This document shows, piece by piece, positions 43,958-52,579 of a DNA stretch of 64,000 nucleotides (positions within the stretch are counted from its first letter, which is position 1; every line of letters begins with the position of its first letter). Origin of the DNA: a virus; the IMG/VR virus record IMGVR_UViG_3300021068_000001, positions 106,819-170,818 of that record. One strand, 5' to 3'. The position numbers were made by a program, and so were the translations under genes. The notes under the pieces are model-generated. The model was not told the origin of the DNA and ran no database searches. It saw only the letters and a list, made by a program, of their open reading frames with translations.

Positions 43958-45604
43958 ATGGCTGAACTGTTTGGGTTTAAAATAGAGCGTTCAAAAACGC
44001 CAACATCAGATCCGAGACAAAACATAGTACCACCACAAGCGGAAGACGGAACACAAACCGTCCCCGCTGGTGGTTTCTTTGCGTCTTATGGAGGATTTGA
44101 CGTTACCGCTCGTAACGAGTTAGATTTAATTAGAAGATATAGAGAAGTAGCACTCCATCCAGAGTGTGACCTTGCAATTGAGGATATAATATCTGAAGCA
44201 ATTGTATCAAACGAAAATCAACAATCTGTACAATTAGATTTAACTAAAATTGAATATAGCGAATCAATCAAAAAGAAAATAAGAGAATCATTTGTTGAGG
44301 TATTAAAATTATTAAATTTTGATATCAAAGGACACGATATTTTTAGAAGATGGTATGTTGATGGAAGAATGTTCTATCATAAAATCATTGACAAAGATAG
44401 TCCTAGATTAGGAATAACAGAATTAAGATACATTGATCCAAGAAAAATTAAAAAGATAAGAGAAGTTAGAAAGCAAAGAACTGATGGAATGCCTAGTTCA
44501 TTTGCTTTTGAAAATAAATTCCAAGAGTATTATATTTTCAACGAAAGAGGAATACATCCGACTGCAACATCAAACGCAGGTGGATTAAGAATAGCGACAG
44601 ACGCTATTGCTTATTGTCCATCAGGATTAATAGACCAAACTCACAATCAAGTCTTATCTTATTTACATAAAGCAATTAAACCAGTTAATCAATTAAGAAT
44701 GATTGAAGACGCTGTTGTTATTTACAGAATTGCTAGAGCACCTGAAAGAAGAATATTCTATATTGATGTAGGTAACTTACCTAAAATCAAAGCTGAACAA
44801 TATTTAAGAGATGTTATGGCTAGATATAGAAACAAACTTGTTTATGACGCAAGTACAGGTGAGATTAGAGATGACAGAAATTATATGAGTATGTTAGAAG
44901 ACTTTTGGTTACCTCGTAGAGAAGGTGGGAGAGGAACTGAAATTACTACTTTACCAGGTGGTCAAAACTTGGGTGAGATTGCCGATATAGAATATTTCCA
45001 AAAGAAATTATATCGTTCATTAAACATACCAATTAGTAGATTAGAAGGTGGTCAAGGATTTAATCTTGGTCGTGCAGCTGAAATTAGTAGAGATGAAGTT
45101 AAGTTTACTAAATTCATAGGCAGATTGAGAAAGAAATTCTGTATGTTATTCCACGACCTTTTAAAAACACAATTAATTTTAAAAGGTGTTATTGCTCCTG
45201 AAGAATGGCCTGTAATACAAGGTGATATAACATTTAGTTTCTTACAAGATGGATATTTTGCTGAATTAAAACATAGTGAAATGTTGAGAGAAAGAGTACA
45301 ACTGGCACAACAATTAGAAATGTATGTTGGTAAGTATTTCTCTAATGAGTATATAAGAACAAAAATATTCAAACAAAATGAAACCGAGATTGAAGAAATT
45401 GATCAACAAATAGAAGATGAAGGTGGGTCAGAACAGGCTGCAATGAACACAGGAATAGGTGGACTTGAACAACAACCCAAAACTGGGAAAACAAATGGTA
45501 AAGAAGCTCCACTAGCAGTAAGTGCTAAACAAAAGGCTGACAAAAAACAATTTAAGGATGCAGAAACAAAAGCTAGAGATTCTTATAAAACAGGAGATAA
45601 ATAG
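43958..45604 (+). CDS. gp20: Portal vertex protein, T4 gp20-like
   Basis: 548 residues (T4: 524). YREVALHPECDLAIEDIISEAI, RWYVDGRMFYHKIID, YIDPRKIKKIREV and KKLYRSLNIPISRLEGGQGF are gp20 landmarks. A dodecamer forms the DNA channel and assembly initiator at one vertex. The Gln/Lys-rich C-terminal 60 residues are variable. AGGAG precedes the ATG. Confidence 0.94.
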   Translation: MAELFGFKIERSKTPTSDPRQNIVPPQAEDGTQTVPAGGFFASYGGFDVTARNELDLIRRYREVALHPECDLAIEDIISEAIVSNENQQSVQLDLTKIEYSESIKKKIRESFVEVLKLLNFDIKGHDIFRRWYVDGRMFYHKIIDKDSPRLGITELRYIDPRKIKKIREVRKQRTDGMPSSFAFENKFQEYYIFNERGIHPTATSNAGGLRIATDAIAYCPSGLIDQTHNQVLSYLHKAIKPVNQLRMIEDAVVIYRIARAPERRIFYIDVGNLPKIKAEQYLRDVMARYRNKLVYDASTGEIRDDRNYMSMLEDFWLPRREGGRGTEITTLPGGQNLGEIADIEYFQKKLYRSLNIPISRLEGGQGFNLGRAAEISRDEVKFTKFIGRLRKKFCMLFHDLLKTQLILKGVIAPEEWPVIQGDITFSFLQDGYFAELKHSEMLRERVQLAQQLEMYVGKYFSNEYIRTKIFKQNETEIEEIDQQIEDEGGSEQAAMNTGIGGLEQQPKTGKTNGKEAPLAVSAKQKADKKQFKDAETKARDSYKTGDK

Positions 45605-45609
45605 ATAAT

Positions 45610-45864
45610 ATGACTAAAGATGATACAAAAAAATTCGTAAATTCACTTGAAAAGGGCGACAACAAACAAGCAGGAACAGACATTAAAAATGCTCTTGCTG
45701 ATAAAGTTTCTGGCGCCTTGGACGATGCTAAAGTTGATGTGGCTAAATCTGTATTTACAGGACAGCAAGGTGTAGAAACACCTGAAGCTAATCCTTTTAC
45801 AGGTAATGATACAGCTGCAGAAGCTCCTGCACCAGAGGTTCCAAGTGATGAAGTGGCTAAGTAA
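45610..45864 (+). CDS. Probable prohead core protein in the gp67 position
   Basis: 84 residues, acidic and Ala/Lys/Asp-rich, low complexity, no membrane segment. T4 gp67 is an 80-residue acidic core protein encoded directly after gp20; size, charge and position agree, though no motif proves homology. GATAAATA precedes it (45596-45603). The next gene starts inside its 3' end in another frame. Confidence 0.6.
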   Translation: MTKDDTKKFVNSLEKGDNKQAGTDIKNALADKVSGALDDAKVDVAKSVFTGQQGVETPEANPFTGNDTAAEAPAPEVPSDEVAK

Positions 45865-46102
45865 TTTTATAAAAGAACAAATTACTGAAGCAAACGACTA
45901 CAAACGTACTAGGCAATATAATAAATTATCTCCTAGAATGAAACGTGCTGTAGATATGGTTTTTAAAGCCGCTGATAAAGACGCAGATGTGATTGCTAAT
46001 TTTGAAAAAAATGTTAGTGCAGCTGCAAACAAATTTGGAGTAAAGAAACAAGATTTAATGAAATATTTTGATAAGGAAACATTAACAATTTTAAGGAGAT
46101 AG
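45848..46102 (+). CDS. Small basic core-region protein in the gp68 position
   Basis: 84 residues from ATG 45848 (MKWLSNFIKEQITEANDYK), preferred over an in-frame ATG at 45806 deeper in the previous gene. Rich in Lys/Arg (YKRTRQYNKLSPRMKRAV) with helical C-terminus ending KKQDLMKYFDKETLTIL. Position corresponds to T4 gp68, but it is much shorter (T4: 141), so the equivalence is positional only. I recall related short proteins at this place in marine T4-like phages. Confidence 0.6.
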   Translation: MKWLSNFIKEQITEANDYKRTRQYNKLSPRMKRAVDMVFKAADKDADVIANFEKNVSAAANKFGVKKQDLMKYFDKETLTILRR

Positions 46103-46104
46103 AA

Positions 46105-46482
46105 ATGGCAGTAACACAAAGAGTTCTAACAGACAATGCTTATGGCGCTAAAGTTTTAATAAACTTTGATGGTCATGGCTCAGCTGTAACTATTGACGCT
46201 TCAGCATTAGCAAATAAAGAAGCTTCAGGTGATAGACTAGATATTAAAAAAATATCTTGGTCTTTAGACACAGAAGTGGCAATAACTTTTACTGGTTCAA
46301 ATGTTGTAGAGGCGATTGATCTTGCAGGCGGTACAACAGGTAGTTTTGATTCACACGTTATCACTAACGGTGCAACACAACCTGGAGACGCTACAGACGC
46401 TGATATAATATTAACACCAGGAACTGGTACAGACGGTTTTGTTTATTTGGAACTAATTAAGTCAGTCGGCTTTGGTAACTAA
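46105..46482 (+). CDS. Small virion-type protein, paralogue A
   Basis: 125 residues, beta-rich. MAVTQRVLTDNAYGAKVLINF, VTIDASAL, RLDIKKISWSLDTEVAITFTG and GFVYLELIKS line up with the next gene (TQVLTDTTGVKYAVKL, KVDAS, RKISKIFWSVNTS), so the two are tandem paralogues. AAGGAG precedes the ATG. Placed between core genes and the prohead protease, a site not occupied in T4; a head decoration or whisker role is possible (inference). Confidence 0.65.
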   Translation: MAVTQRVLTDNAYGAKVLINFDGHGSAVTIDASALANKEASGDRLDIKKISWSLDTEVAITFTGSNVVEAIDLAGGTTGSFDSHVITNGATQPGDATDADIILTPGTGTDGFVYLELIKSVGFGN

Positions 46483-46484
46483 TA

Positions 46485-46877
46485 ATGGCTGATACAGTAT
46501 CTACACAGGTATTAACAGATACTACAGGTGTCAAATATGCGGTTAAACTAACCAATTATTCAGATGGCACAGGTGAAACTTTAGTACAAAAGGTTGACGC
46601 TTCGGCAACAACTTTTATGACTGAAGACGGCAATCGTAAAATATCAAAAATATTTTGGTCAGTAAATACATCCAATTCAAAGTCTGCCGTTGAATTAATA
46701 TGGGATGGTGCAACAAACGCTACAGGTGTTTCGTTGTCTGGTCAAGGTTTTTGGGACTTACGTGCTGATGGTAATGAGATAGCTAACAACGCAACAACAC
46801 CAACAGGTGATGTTTTACTCTCAACAAAAAATTTTGCAATTGGAGATAATTATACGGTTTTAGTGGTATTCAGATAA
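46485..46877 (+). CDS. Small virion-type protein, paralogue B
   Basis: 130 residues, beta-rich paralogue of the previous gene (see the shared VLTD-x-x-G, DAS and KI-x-WS-x-(D/N)T boxes). Starts 2 bases after the previous stop. Ends FAIGDNYTVLVVFR. Function unknown; co-expression with head genes suggests a capsid surface or core component. Confidence 0.65.
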   Translation: MADTVSTQVLTDTTGVKYAVKLTNYSDGTGETLVQKVDASATTFMTEDGNRKISKIFWSVNTSNSKSAVELIWDGATNATGVSLSGQGFWDLRADGNEIANNATTPTGDVLLSTKNFAIGDNYTVLVVFR

Positions 46878-46884
46878 CAATTTG

Positions 46885-46892
46885 TATAAATA
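46885..46892 (+). promoter_or_regulatory. Late promoter motif TATAAATA
   Basis: Exact octamer 27 bases before the prohead protease ATG. Confidence 0.6.
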
Positions 46893-46919
46893 ATAAAGAG
46901 AAGTTAGAGATAGATACAA

Positions 46920-47567
46920 ATGAGATTAATTACCGAAGAAGTAACACAAGCAAAATACATTGTAGAAGAAGACAAAAATGGCAAAAAAAATTATGCCATT
47001 AAAGGTATTTTTTTACAATCGGACGTGAAGAACAGAAATGGAAGAATCTATCCTAAAGAGATACTTCAAAAAGAAGTTCACAGATATAATAGAGAGTTCA
47101 TAGAAAAGAATAGAGCATTTGGCGAACTAGGACATCCAGACGGACCTACCGTTAACCTAGAAAGAGTTTCGCATATGATAAAAGCTCTACATCCCGAAGG
47201 CAATAATTTTATAGGCGAAGCCCGAGTTTTGGATACCCCATATGGAAAAATAGTGAAAAGTTTAATAGATGAGGGTGCAACACTAGGAGTTTCAAGTAGA
47301 GGAATGGGCACACTTGTTCAAGCAGGTGGTGCTAACATAGTCAAAGACGATTTTTACCTTGCAACAGCGGCTGATATAGTCGCAGACCCATCGGCTCCCG
47401 ATGCTTTTGTAGAAGGCATTATGGAAGGAAAAGAATGGATTTGGAATAATGGCGTTTTGAAAGAGCAAGAAGTAAACGAATTAAAGTTACAGGCAGATAA
47501 GAAAGCACTATCAGACAGAGCGGAAGTTAACGCAAAAGTCTTTGAAAACTTCCTTAAAAAGCTGTAA
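46920..47567 (+). CDS. gp21: Prohead core protease, T4 gp21-like
   Basis: 215 residues (T4: 212). KNRNGRIYPKEIL, FGELGHPDGPTVNLERVSH and TLGVSSRGMGTL contain the catalytic His (72) and Ser (125 or 126) of this herpes-protease-like serine peptidase. It cleaves scaffold and capsid proteins inside the prohead before packaging. Own late motif upstream. Confidence 0.92.
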   Translation: MRLITEEVTQAKYIVEEDKNGKKNYAIKGIFLQSDVKNRNGRIYPKEILQKEVHRYNREFIEKNRAFGELGHPDGPTVNLERVSHMIKALHPEGNNFIGEARVLDTPYGKIVKSLIDEGATLGVSSRGMGTLVQAGGANIVKDDFYLATAADIVADPSAPDAFVEGIMEGKEWIWNNGVLKEQEVNELKLQADKKALSDRAEVNAKVFENFLKKL

Positions 47568-47570
47568 TTT

Positions 47571-47578
47571 TATAAATA
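47571..47578 (+). promoter_or_regulatory. Late promoter motif TATAAATA
   Basis: Exact octamer just after the gp21 stop, 75 bases before the scaffold gene; the only late motif seen before gp22-gp23. Confidence 0.6.
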
Positions 47579-47653
47579 GTAATTGACACTTTCCGTAAGG
47601 AGAGGTGGATTATTTGCAAAACAACAACTAATAACTAATGAGGAGATAGATCA

Positions 47654-49036
47654 ATGACGGACAAAACTGTGGCAGATTTGCCAAAGAAAAACGCCGTTCC
47701 AGCTGAAGCGCCAAAATCATTGGCTGCAACTGTACAACAAGTATTAACAAAAGCAGTTACGCATCCAAGTGATCCAAAATCGGATTTCGCACAAGGGGTA
47801 AGTCATATTACTGGCGACCCACACCAGAAAAGTGCAGGCACAGCGGACACATCAAACATTACATCTCTTAAGCGAGAAGATACAGACAAAGAAGACGATA
47901 AAGAAAAAGAAACTTTAAAAGCAAATGCTGATAAAGAAAAAGAGTCTGTAAAAGAAGACGCTAAAGAGGATGAAAAGGACGAAAAAGAAACTTTAAAAGC
48001 AAATGCTGATAAAGAAAAAGAAAAAGATAAAGAAGAAGTAAAAGAAGGCGAACTTCCAGCTGCTTTGCAAAAAGCAATTGATAAGAAGAAGGAAGGCGCT
48101 AAAGAGTCTGACGAAAAAGAAGACAAAAAAGACGTTAAAGAATCTGAAGAAAAATCTAAAGAAGAAAAAGAAAAAGAAATTTCTAAAGTGACTGAAGACG
48201 AAGACAAGAAAGACAAGAAAGAAGACGAGAAGAAAGACGAAGTTAAGGAAGAAGACGAAAAATCTAAAGAAGTTAAGAAAGAAACTGCTAAAGATAAAGT
48301 TAAAGACCTTGATGTAAAAGAAGACGTTAAAGCTCTAACTGATGGTGAAGACCTTTCAGAAGAATTTAAAGCTAAAGCGGCTACAATCTTCGAATCTGCT
48401 ATCAAAGCAAAACTTGTTGAAGAAATTGAAAAATTGGAAGGCGAATACGAAACTAAAGTTGCTGAGAAAGTTGAAGAAACTAAATCAGAAATCGTAGAAA
48501 AAGTTGACGCTTATCTAAATTATGTCGTTGAGGAGTGGATGAAAGAAAACGAATTAGCGATAGAAAAAGGTTTAAGAGCTGAGATTACTGAAGATTTTAT
48601 TGGTGGTCTTAAATCTTTATTTGAATCTCATTACATCAATGTTCCACAAGAGAAGTATGATGTTATTGAGACTCAGGCTGCAGAAATAGAGAAGTTAAAA
48701 GAAGAAGTTAACCAATCTATTGAAAAAACAGTTGAGTTAAATCAGAAGGTGGGAGAGTTTACTAGAGATGGAATTATAAAAGAAGTATCTAGTGATCTTG
48801 CTGAAACTGAAACTGAAAAACTTAAAGGTTTAGCAGAAGGAATTGAATATAAGGACGCAGAAAGTTTTAGAAAAAGTGTAGAAACGTTAAAAAATTCTTA
48901 CTTCCCTAAAACAGAAGCGAGTGATAAACAATCTAATGAAGTAGCTGACAATAATGCTGGTTCTGATATGACGGAATCAATGGCTGCATATACGGCTGCA
49001 ATTAGTAAATCAAAGAAAAATCCTTATCTTAAATAG
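47654..49036 (+). CDS. gp22: Prohead scaffold core protein, T4 gp22-like
   Basis: 460 residues, longer than T4 gp22 (269). Residues about 75-240 are an extreme Lys/Glu/Asp low-complexity region with an internal duplication (ETLKANADKEKE twice). The C-terminal half (AKAATIFESAIKAKLVEEI, YLNYVVEEWMKENELAIEKG, FIGGLKSLFESHYINVPQEK) is the recognisable scaffold domain and coiled coil. It forms the temporary inner core and is digested by gp21. GAGGAG precedes the ATG. Confidence 0.9.
   Translation: MTDKTVADLPKKNAVPAEAPKSLAATVQQVLTKAVTHPSDPKSDFAQGVSHITGDPHQKSAGTADTSNITSLKREDTDKEDDKEKETLKANADKEKESVKEDAKEDEKDEKETLKANADKEKEKDKEEVKEGELPAALQKAIDKKKEGAKESDEKEDKKDVKESEEKSKEEKEKEISKVTEDEDKKDKKEDEKKDEVKEEDEKSKEVKKETAKDKVKDLDVKEDVKALTDGEDLSEEFKAKAATIFESAIKAKLVEEIEKLEGEYETKVAEKVEETKSEIVEKVDAYLNYVVEEWMKENELAIEKGLRAEITEDFIGGLKSLFESHYINVPQEKYDVIETQAAEIEKLKEEVNQSIEKTVELNQKVGEFTRDGIIKEVSSDLAETETEKLKGLAEGIEYKDAESFRKSVETLKNSYFPKTEASDKQSNEVADNNAGSDMTESMAAYTAAISKSKKNPYLK
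47903..48021 (+). repeat. 41-bp perfect direct repeat in gp22, period 78 bp
   Basis: Bases 47903-47943 recur without change at 47981-48021. The period of 78 is 26 codons, so the reading frame is kept. Recent duplication inside the charged linker. Confidence 0.85.
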
Positions 49037-49043
49037 ATTTGGA

Positions 49044-49063
49044 TTTTAGTTAATTAACTAAAA
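49044..49063. repeat. 20-bp perfect palindrome between gp22 and gp23
   Basis: TTTTAGTTAATTAACTAAAA, followed directly by the AAAGGAG ribosome site of the major capsid gene. It can form an AU-rich hairpin in the message. Confidence 0.8.
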
Positions 49064-49079
49064 AAAGGAGAGATAGAAA

Positions 49080-50456
49080 ATGTTTTTATCTGAATCAATA
49101 CAACAAAAGTGGCAGCCTGTTTTGGATCATCCTGACCTTCCAGAGGTTAAGGATAGTTACAAACGAGCCGTTACTTCAATGGTGTTGGAGAACCAAGAAA
49201 AAGCGCTTAAAGAAGACGCAGCTTTCTTAACAGAAGCAGCTCCTACAAACGCAACAGGTTCATCAATACAAAATTGGAACCCTATTTTAATTAGCTTAGT
49301 TAGAAGAAGTATGCCTAACCTTATCGCTTACGATATCGCTGGTGTACAACCAATGTCAGGCCCTACAGGCTTGATTTTCGCTATGAGAAGCAGATATACT
49401 TCTCAAAGTGGTGGTGAAGCTCTTTTTGACGAAGCTGATACAGATTTTTCTGGCCGTAATGCGGCTGGTTCATCTGTTGCAGGTGCTTCCGCAGTCGCAC
49501 ACGCTGGCGAAAACCCAGCCGTGCTTAACGACTCAATAGGTACTTCTACTGGATACACATCTGGTACAGGTATGACTACAGCTTACGCAGAAGCTCTTGG
49601 AGATGCTGCTGCTAACGCTTTCGCTGAAATGGCATTCTCAATTGAGAAATCAACTGTGACAGCAAAAAGCAGAGCGCTAAAAGCCGAGTACACTATGGAG
49701 TTAGCACAAGACCTTAAAGCAATTCACGGCTTAGACGCTGAAACTGAATTATCAAACATCTTATCTGCTGAAATCTTAGCTGAAATCAATAGAGAAGTAG
49801 TTAGAACAGTTTATAGAACTGCTGAAGTTGGTGCTGCTGATAACGATAACTCACACGCTGCTATTAACACGACAACAGCTGGAATTTTTGACCTTGATAC
49901 TGACTCAAATGGTAGATGGTCGGTTGAGAGATTCAAAGGACTTATGTTCCAACTGGAAAGAGATGCTAATACTATCGCACAAAGAACAAGACGTGGAAAA
50001 GGTAATATGATTATCTGTTCTTCTGACGTTGCTAGTGCTTTACAAATGGCTGGTGTTTTAGATTACACTCCTGCGTTAAACAACAACTTAAACATTGACG
50101 ATACTGGTAATACTTTTGCTGGTGTTTTAAATGGCAAATTTAAAGTTTACATTGACCCATATGCTGCTAATTTAGCTTCAAATGCAAGTCCTGCTAAACA
50201 ATACTATGTTGTTGGTTACAAAGGAACATCGCCATATGACGCAGGATTATTTTACTGCCCATATGTACCTCTACAAATGGTTAGAGCGGTAGGCCAAGAC
50301 AACTTCCAACCAAAAATTGGATTTAAAACTAGATACGGCATGGTGGCAAACCCATTTGCTGGCGCTAGTGCGTCTTCAGCTATTACTGCTGACGGTGTTG
50401 GTGCAATCAACGCTAACAGATACTACAGACGTGTTCAAGTTACGAACATTATGTAA
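49080..50456 (+). CDS. gp23: Major capsid protein, T4 gp23-like
   Basis: 458 residues. PNLIAYDIAGVQPMSGPTGL with FAMRSRY is diagnostic, as are the Ala-rich insertion, AEYTMELAQDLKAIHGLDAE, RGKGNMIICSSDVASALQM and the end CPYVPLQMVRAVGQ. The N-terminal part up to about residue 50-55 is probably removed by gp21 (LTEAA region), as in T4. HK97 fold, hexamers of the head. Strong AAAGGAGAG ribosome site and a strong terminator downstream. Confidence 0.95.
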   Translation: MFLSESIQQKWQPVLDHPDLPEVKDSYKRAVTSMVLENQEKALKEDAAFLTEAAPTNATGSSIQNWNPILISLVRRSMPNLIAYDIAGVQPMSGPTGLIFAMRSRYTSQSGGEALFDEADTDFSGRNAAGSSVAGASAVAHAGENPAVLNDSIGTSTGYTSGTGMTTAYAEALGDAAANAFAEMAFSIEKSTVTAKSRALKAEYTMELAQDLKAIHGLDAETELSNILSAEILAEINREVVRTVYRTAEVGAADNDNSHAAINTTTAGIFDLDTDSNGRWSVERFKGLMFQLERDANTIAQRTRRGKGNMIICSSDVASALQMAGVLDYTPALNNNLNIDDTGNTFAGVLNGKFKVYIDPYAANLASNASPAKQYYVVGYKGTSPYDAGLFYCPYVPLQMVRAVGQDNFQPKIGFKTRYGMVANPFAGASASSAITADGVGAINANRYYRRVQVTNIM

Positions 50457-50480
50457 TATTTGTTGAGAAACAAATCAGAA

Positions 50481-50506
50481 AAGGGCGCTTCGGCGCCCTT
50501 TTTTTT
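50481..50506 (+). terminator. Rho-independent terminator after gp23
   Basis: AAGGGCGC, TTCG tetraloop, GCGCCCTT and a run of eight T. The GC-rich stem stands out in this AT-rich genome. It isolates the capsid message from the downstream late promoter at 50521. Confidence 0.95.
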
Positions 50507-50520
50507 GGCCTAATAAGTCT

Positions 50521-50528
50521 TATAAATA
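50521..50528 (+). promoter_or_regulatory. Late promoter TATAAATA placed five bases before an ATG
   Basis: TATAAATA, GTAGT, then ATG 50534: same geometry as at 22121-22134. Predicted leaderless late message. Confidence 0.6.
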
Positions 50529-50533
50529 GTAGT

Positions 50534-51160
50534 ATGACAATTATAAACTCTAATACAAGACAGCCAACTAAACTAGACTATGCAAGTCCTACACAATTTA
50601 AGTTTTCTATAATTAAATTACCTAAAGTAGAATACTTTTGTACGGCTGCAAACATACCTGGTATCACACTAGGTACTGCAAATCAGGATACACCTTTTAA
50701 AGATATACCTATCCCAGGTGATAAAGCAGATTATGATACTTTGAATATATCTTTTTTAGTAGATGAAAATTTAGAAAACTATAGAGAGATCCATGGATGG
50801 ATGACTGGTCTTGGTTTTCCTAAAGACCATTCACAATTTAGAAATTTACAACAAGCTGGTTCAGATAGATATCCTACTACTACAAGTGAAACTTATAATA
50901 AAGAATTAGGACAAGTAGTAAAACAAACTTCGGATGATGGTGGTTTATATTCAGACGCTACATTATTTGTATTAACAAGTAAAAACAATCCAAATATAGA
51001 AGTTAGATTTAGAGATATATATCCTATATCATTGTCTGGTTTAGATTACAATCAACAAGCAACAGATATTAATTATCTAACTTGCGCTGTTACATTTCAA
51101 TACAAGATATATGAGTTTGCAAATATTAGTGGGAGCACAACTATAGAAACTACTAGTTAA
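50534..51160 (+). CDS. Tail-tube-fold protein; tail completion candidate
   Basis: 208 residues. SPTQFKFSIIKLPKVEYFCTAANIPG and FKDIPIPGDKADYDTLNISFLVDENLENYREIHGWM follow the gp19 tube pattern (motifs quoted in part: PTQFKFSIIKLPKVEYF; PIPGDKADYDTLNISF). In cyanomyoviruses a protein of this type lies between gp23 and uvsY and is often labelled gp3, the tail completion protein; I recall this but cannot verify it. T4 gp3 is shorter (176). Role: tube terminator or tube-like cap. Late promoter directly upstream. Confidence 0.7.
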   Translation: MTIINSNTRQPTKLDYASPTQFKFSIIKLPKVEYFCTAANIPGITLGTANQDTPFKDIPIPGDKADYDTLNISFLVDENLENYREIHGWMTGLGFPKDHSQFRNLQQAGSDRYPTTTSETYNKELGQVVKQTSDDGGLYSDATLFVLTSKNNPNIEVRFRDIYPISLSGLDYNQQATDINYLTCAVTFQYKIYEFANISGSTTIETTS

Positions 51161-51166
51161 TTATAA

Positions 51167-51174
51167 AATAAATA
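51167..51174 (+). promoter_or_regulatory. Possible late promoter AATAAATA
   Basis: Fits NATAAATA; 10 bases before the first radical SAM gene of the cassette. Sequence around it is AT-only, so chance is likely. Confidence 0.3.
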
Positions 51175-51184
51175 ATATTATATT

Positions 51185-52579
51185 ATGACCGTTCGCAAAA
51201 GACCATCACAGCAAAATTTACGTAAATTTATTACACGAGGAGGACCAGGAGACAAGTACCTTGGGGAAGGGAAAGTCAATATGGACTCGTGGTTCAAAAA
51301 AGAGAATGTAGATATTTTAGAAGACCAAATTAGAAGTGGAGAGTTACCATTCTTTTGTGGTGCACCATTTCAAATGGTTTATACTACAACTAGAGGAGAA
51401 TATGCTCCATGTTCCTGGGTACAAGAAGGTTTTAATCCTAACATAAAAAATGTAAGTATTAAAAAATACTTTAAAGATAATGCAAATTTAAATGCTCTCC
51501 GTAAAGAGATGACCACTCCTGGGGACCCTTTAAAGTTAGCAAAAAAATGGTGTGTAAACTGTATGAGTCAGGAAAAGATTTATGGTAGATCAAGGAGACA
51601 AGCTTCATTAAAAATACAAACAAACGATAGAGGTTTATGGCCTGGTATAAGAAGAGCTGTTGAAGAATGGAAGAAGACAGGACAAGGTCATTTAGAAGAT
51701 AGAATATTAGAGATACAAATTAAAGCATTTGGAAACAAATGTAACCTAGATTGTTATATGTGTGTTCCTTATGATTCTACTACCAGATTAAAGACTATAC
51801 ATTCTGAACAACTAAAAGATGAAAAGGTATTTTCAGAATATGCTAAAACACATATTGCAGCTATGCCAAAACAAACTCTTACTTCTATAGTAGACCAGGT
51901 AGCTGAACTTGCCCCATACATTTATAACTTAAAGTTTATTGGTGGTGAACCTTTAGTTATGAAAAACTTTTATGAGATGTTAGACGCAATAATAAAGACA
52001 GGACACGCTGATAAAATGTTTGTAAAATATCAGACTAATATGTCCGTAGTAGAATTTGAAAGAGTTAAAATAACAAATTATATTCCTCATTTTTTAAACT
52101 TTGAATTTACAGTATCTTTGGATGGAGTTGATAAGTGGGATGAATATATTAGACGTAGGTCTGATTTTGAAGGAATTGTTAACAACATAAGAGAGGTAAA
52201 AAAATATCCTAATGTAACTGTAAACGTAAATGGAACAATATCCTTTTTAAGTGTATTGAGATTCTATAAATTGATAGAATGGTTTAATGATAATAATGAT
52301 TTATTCTTTCAGATAAACTGGTCAAATATCAGAGGACCAAAGAAATTATGTGCCAATGTATTGCCTGATAAGATCAAAGAAGACCTTATTCCATTGTATA
52401 AAGACTGGCCAGACATACAAAATGTTCTTAAAGAAGACAATCACGGACTAGACTATCAGGATACGCTTGACTACCTTTTAATGAATGATAAATACTATAA
52501 AGGCACTAAATGGGATATGAATTTATTTGAGGTATTTCCTGAACTAGAACCATATCATAATAAAAAGGAGACAAAGTAA
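51185..52579 (+). CDS. Twitch/SPASM-type radical SAM protein A
   Basis: 464 residues. Unusual order: an N-terminal auxiliary-cluster-like domain (C58, C76, C123, C126 in FFCGAPF, YAPCSWV and WCVNC) comes before the radical SAM core with C186-x3-C190-x2-C193 (CNLDCYMC). FIGGEPLVM is the SAM amino-binding motif, and SLDGVDKWDEYIR is a conserved barrel strand. TRGGPGDK near the start is shared with the paralogue at 53870. Modifies an unknown substrate, likely peptide or small molecule. No precursor peptide gene is seen next to it. Confidence 0.88.
   Translation: MTVRKRPSQQNLRKFITRGGPGDKYLGEGKVNMDSWFKKENVDILEDQIRSGELPFFCGAPFQMVYTTTRGEYAPCSWVQEGFNPNIKNVSIKKYFKDNANLNALRKEMTTPGDPLKLAKKWCVNCMSQEKIYGRSRRQASLKIQTNDRGLWPGIRRAVEEWKKTGQGHLEDRILEIQIKAFGNKCNLDCYMCVPYDSTTRLKTIHSEQLKDEKVFSEYAKTHIAAMPKQTLTSIVDQVAELAPYIYNLKFIGGEPLVMKNFYEMLDAIIKTGHADKMFVKYQTNMSVVEFERVKITNYIPHFLNFEFTVSLDGVDKWDEYIRRRSDFEGIVNNIREVKKYPNVTVNVNGTISFLSVLRFYKLIEWFNDNNDLFFQINWSNIRGPKKLCANVLPDKIKEDLIPLYKDWPDIQNVLKEDNHGLDYQDTLDYLLMNDKYYKGTKWDMNLFEVFPELEPYHNKKETK

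Noticed and set aside
47803-48405. A 200-codon Ser/Phe-rich antisense frame opposite gp22.
   Set aside because: It is the complement of the Lys/Glu low-complexity region (AAA/GAA codons read backwards), not a gene.
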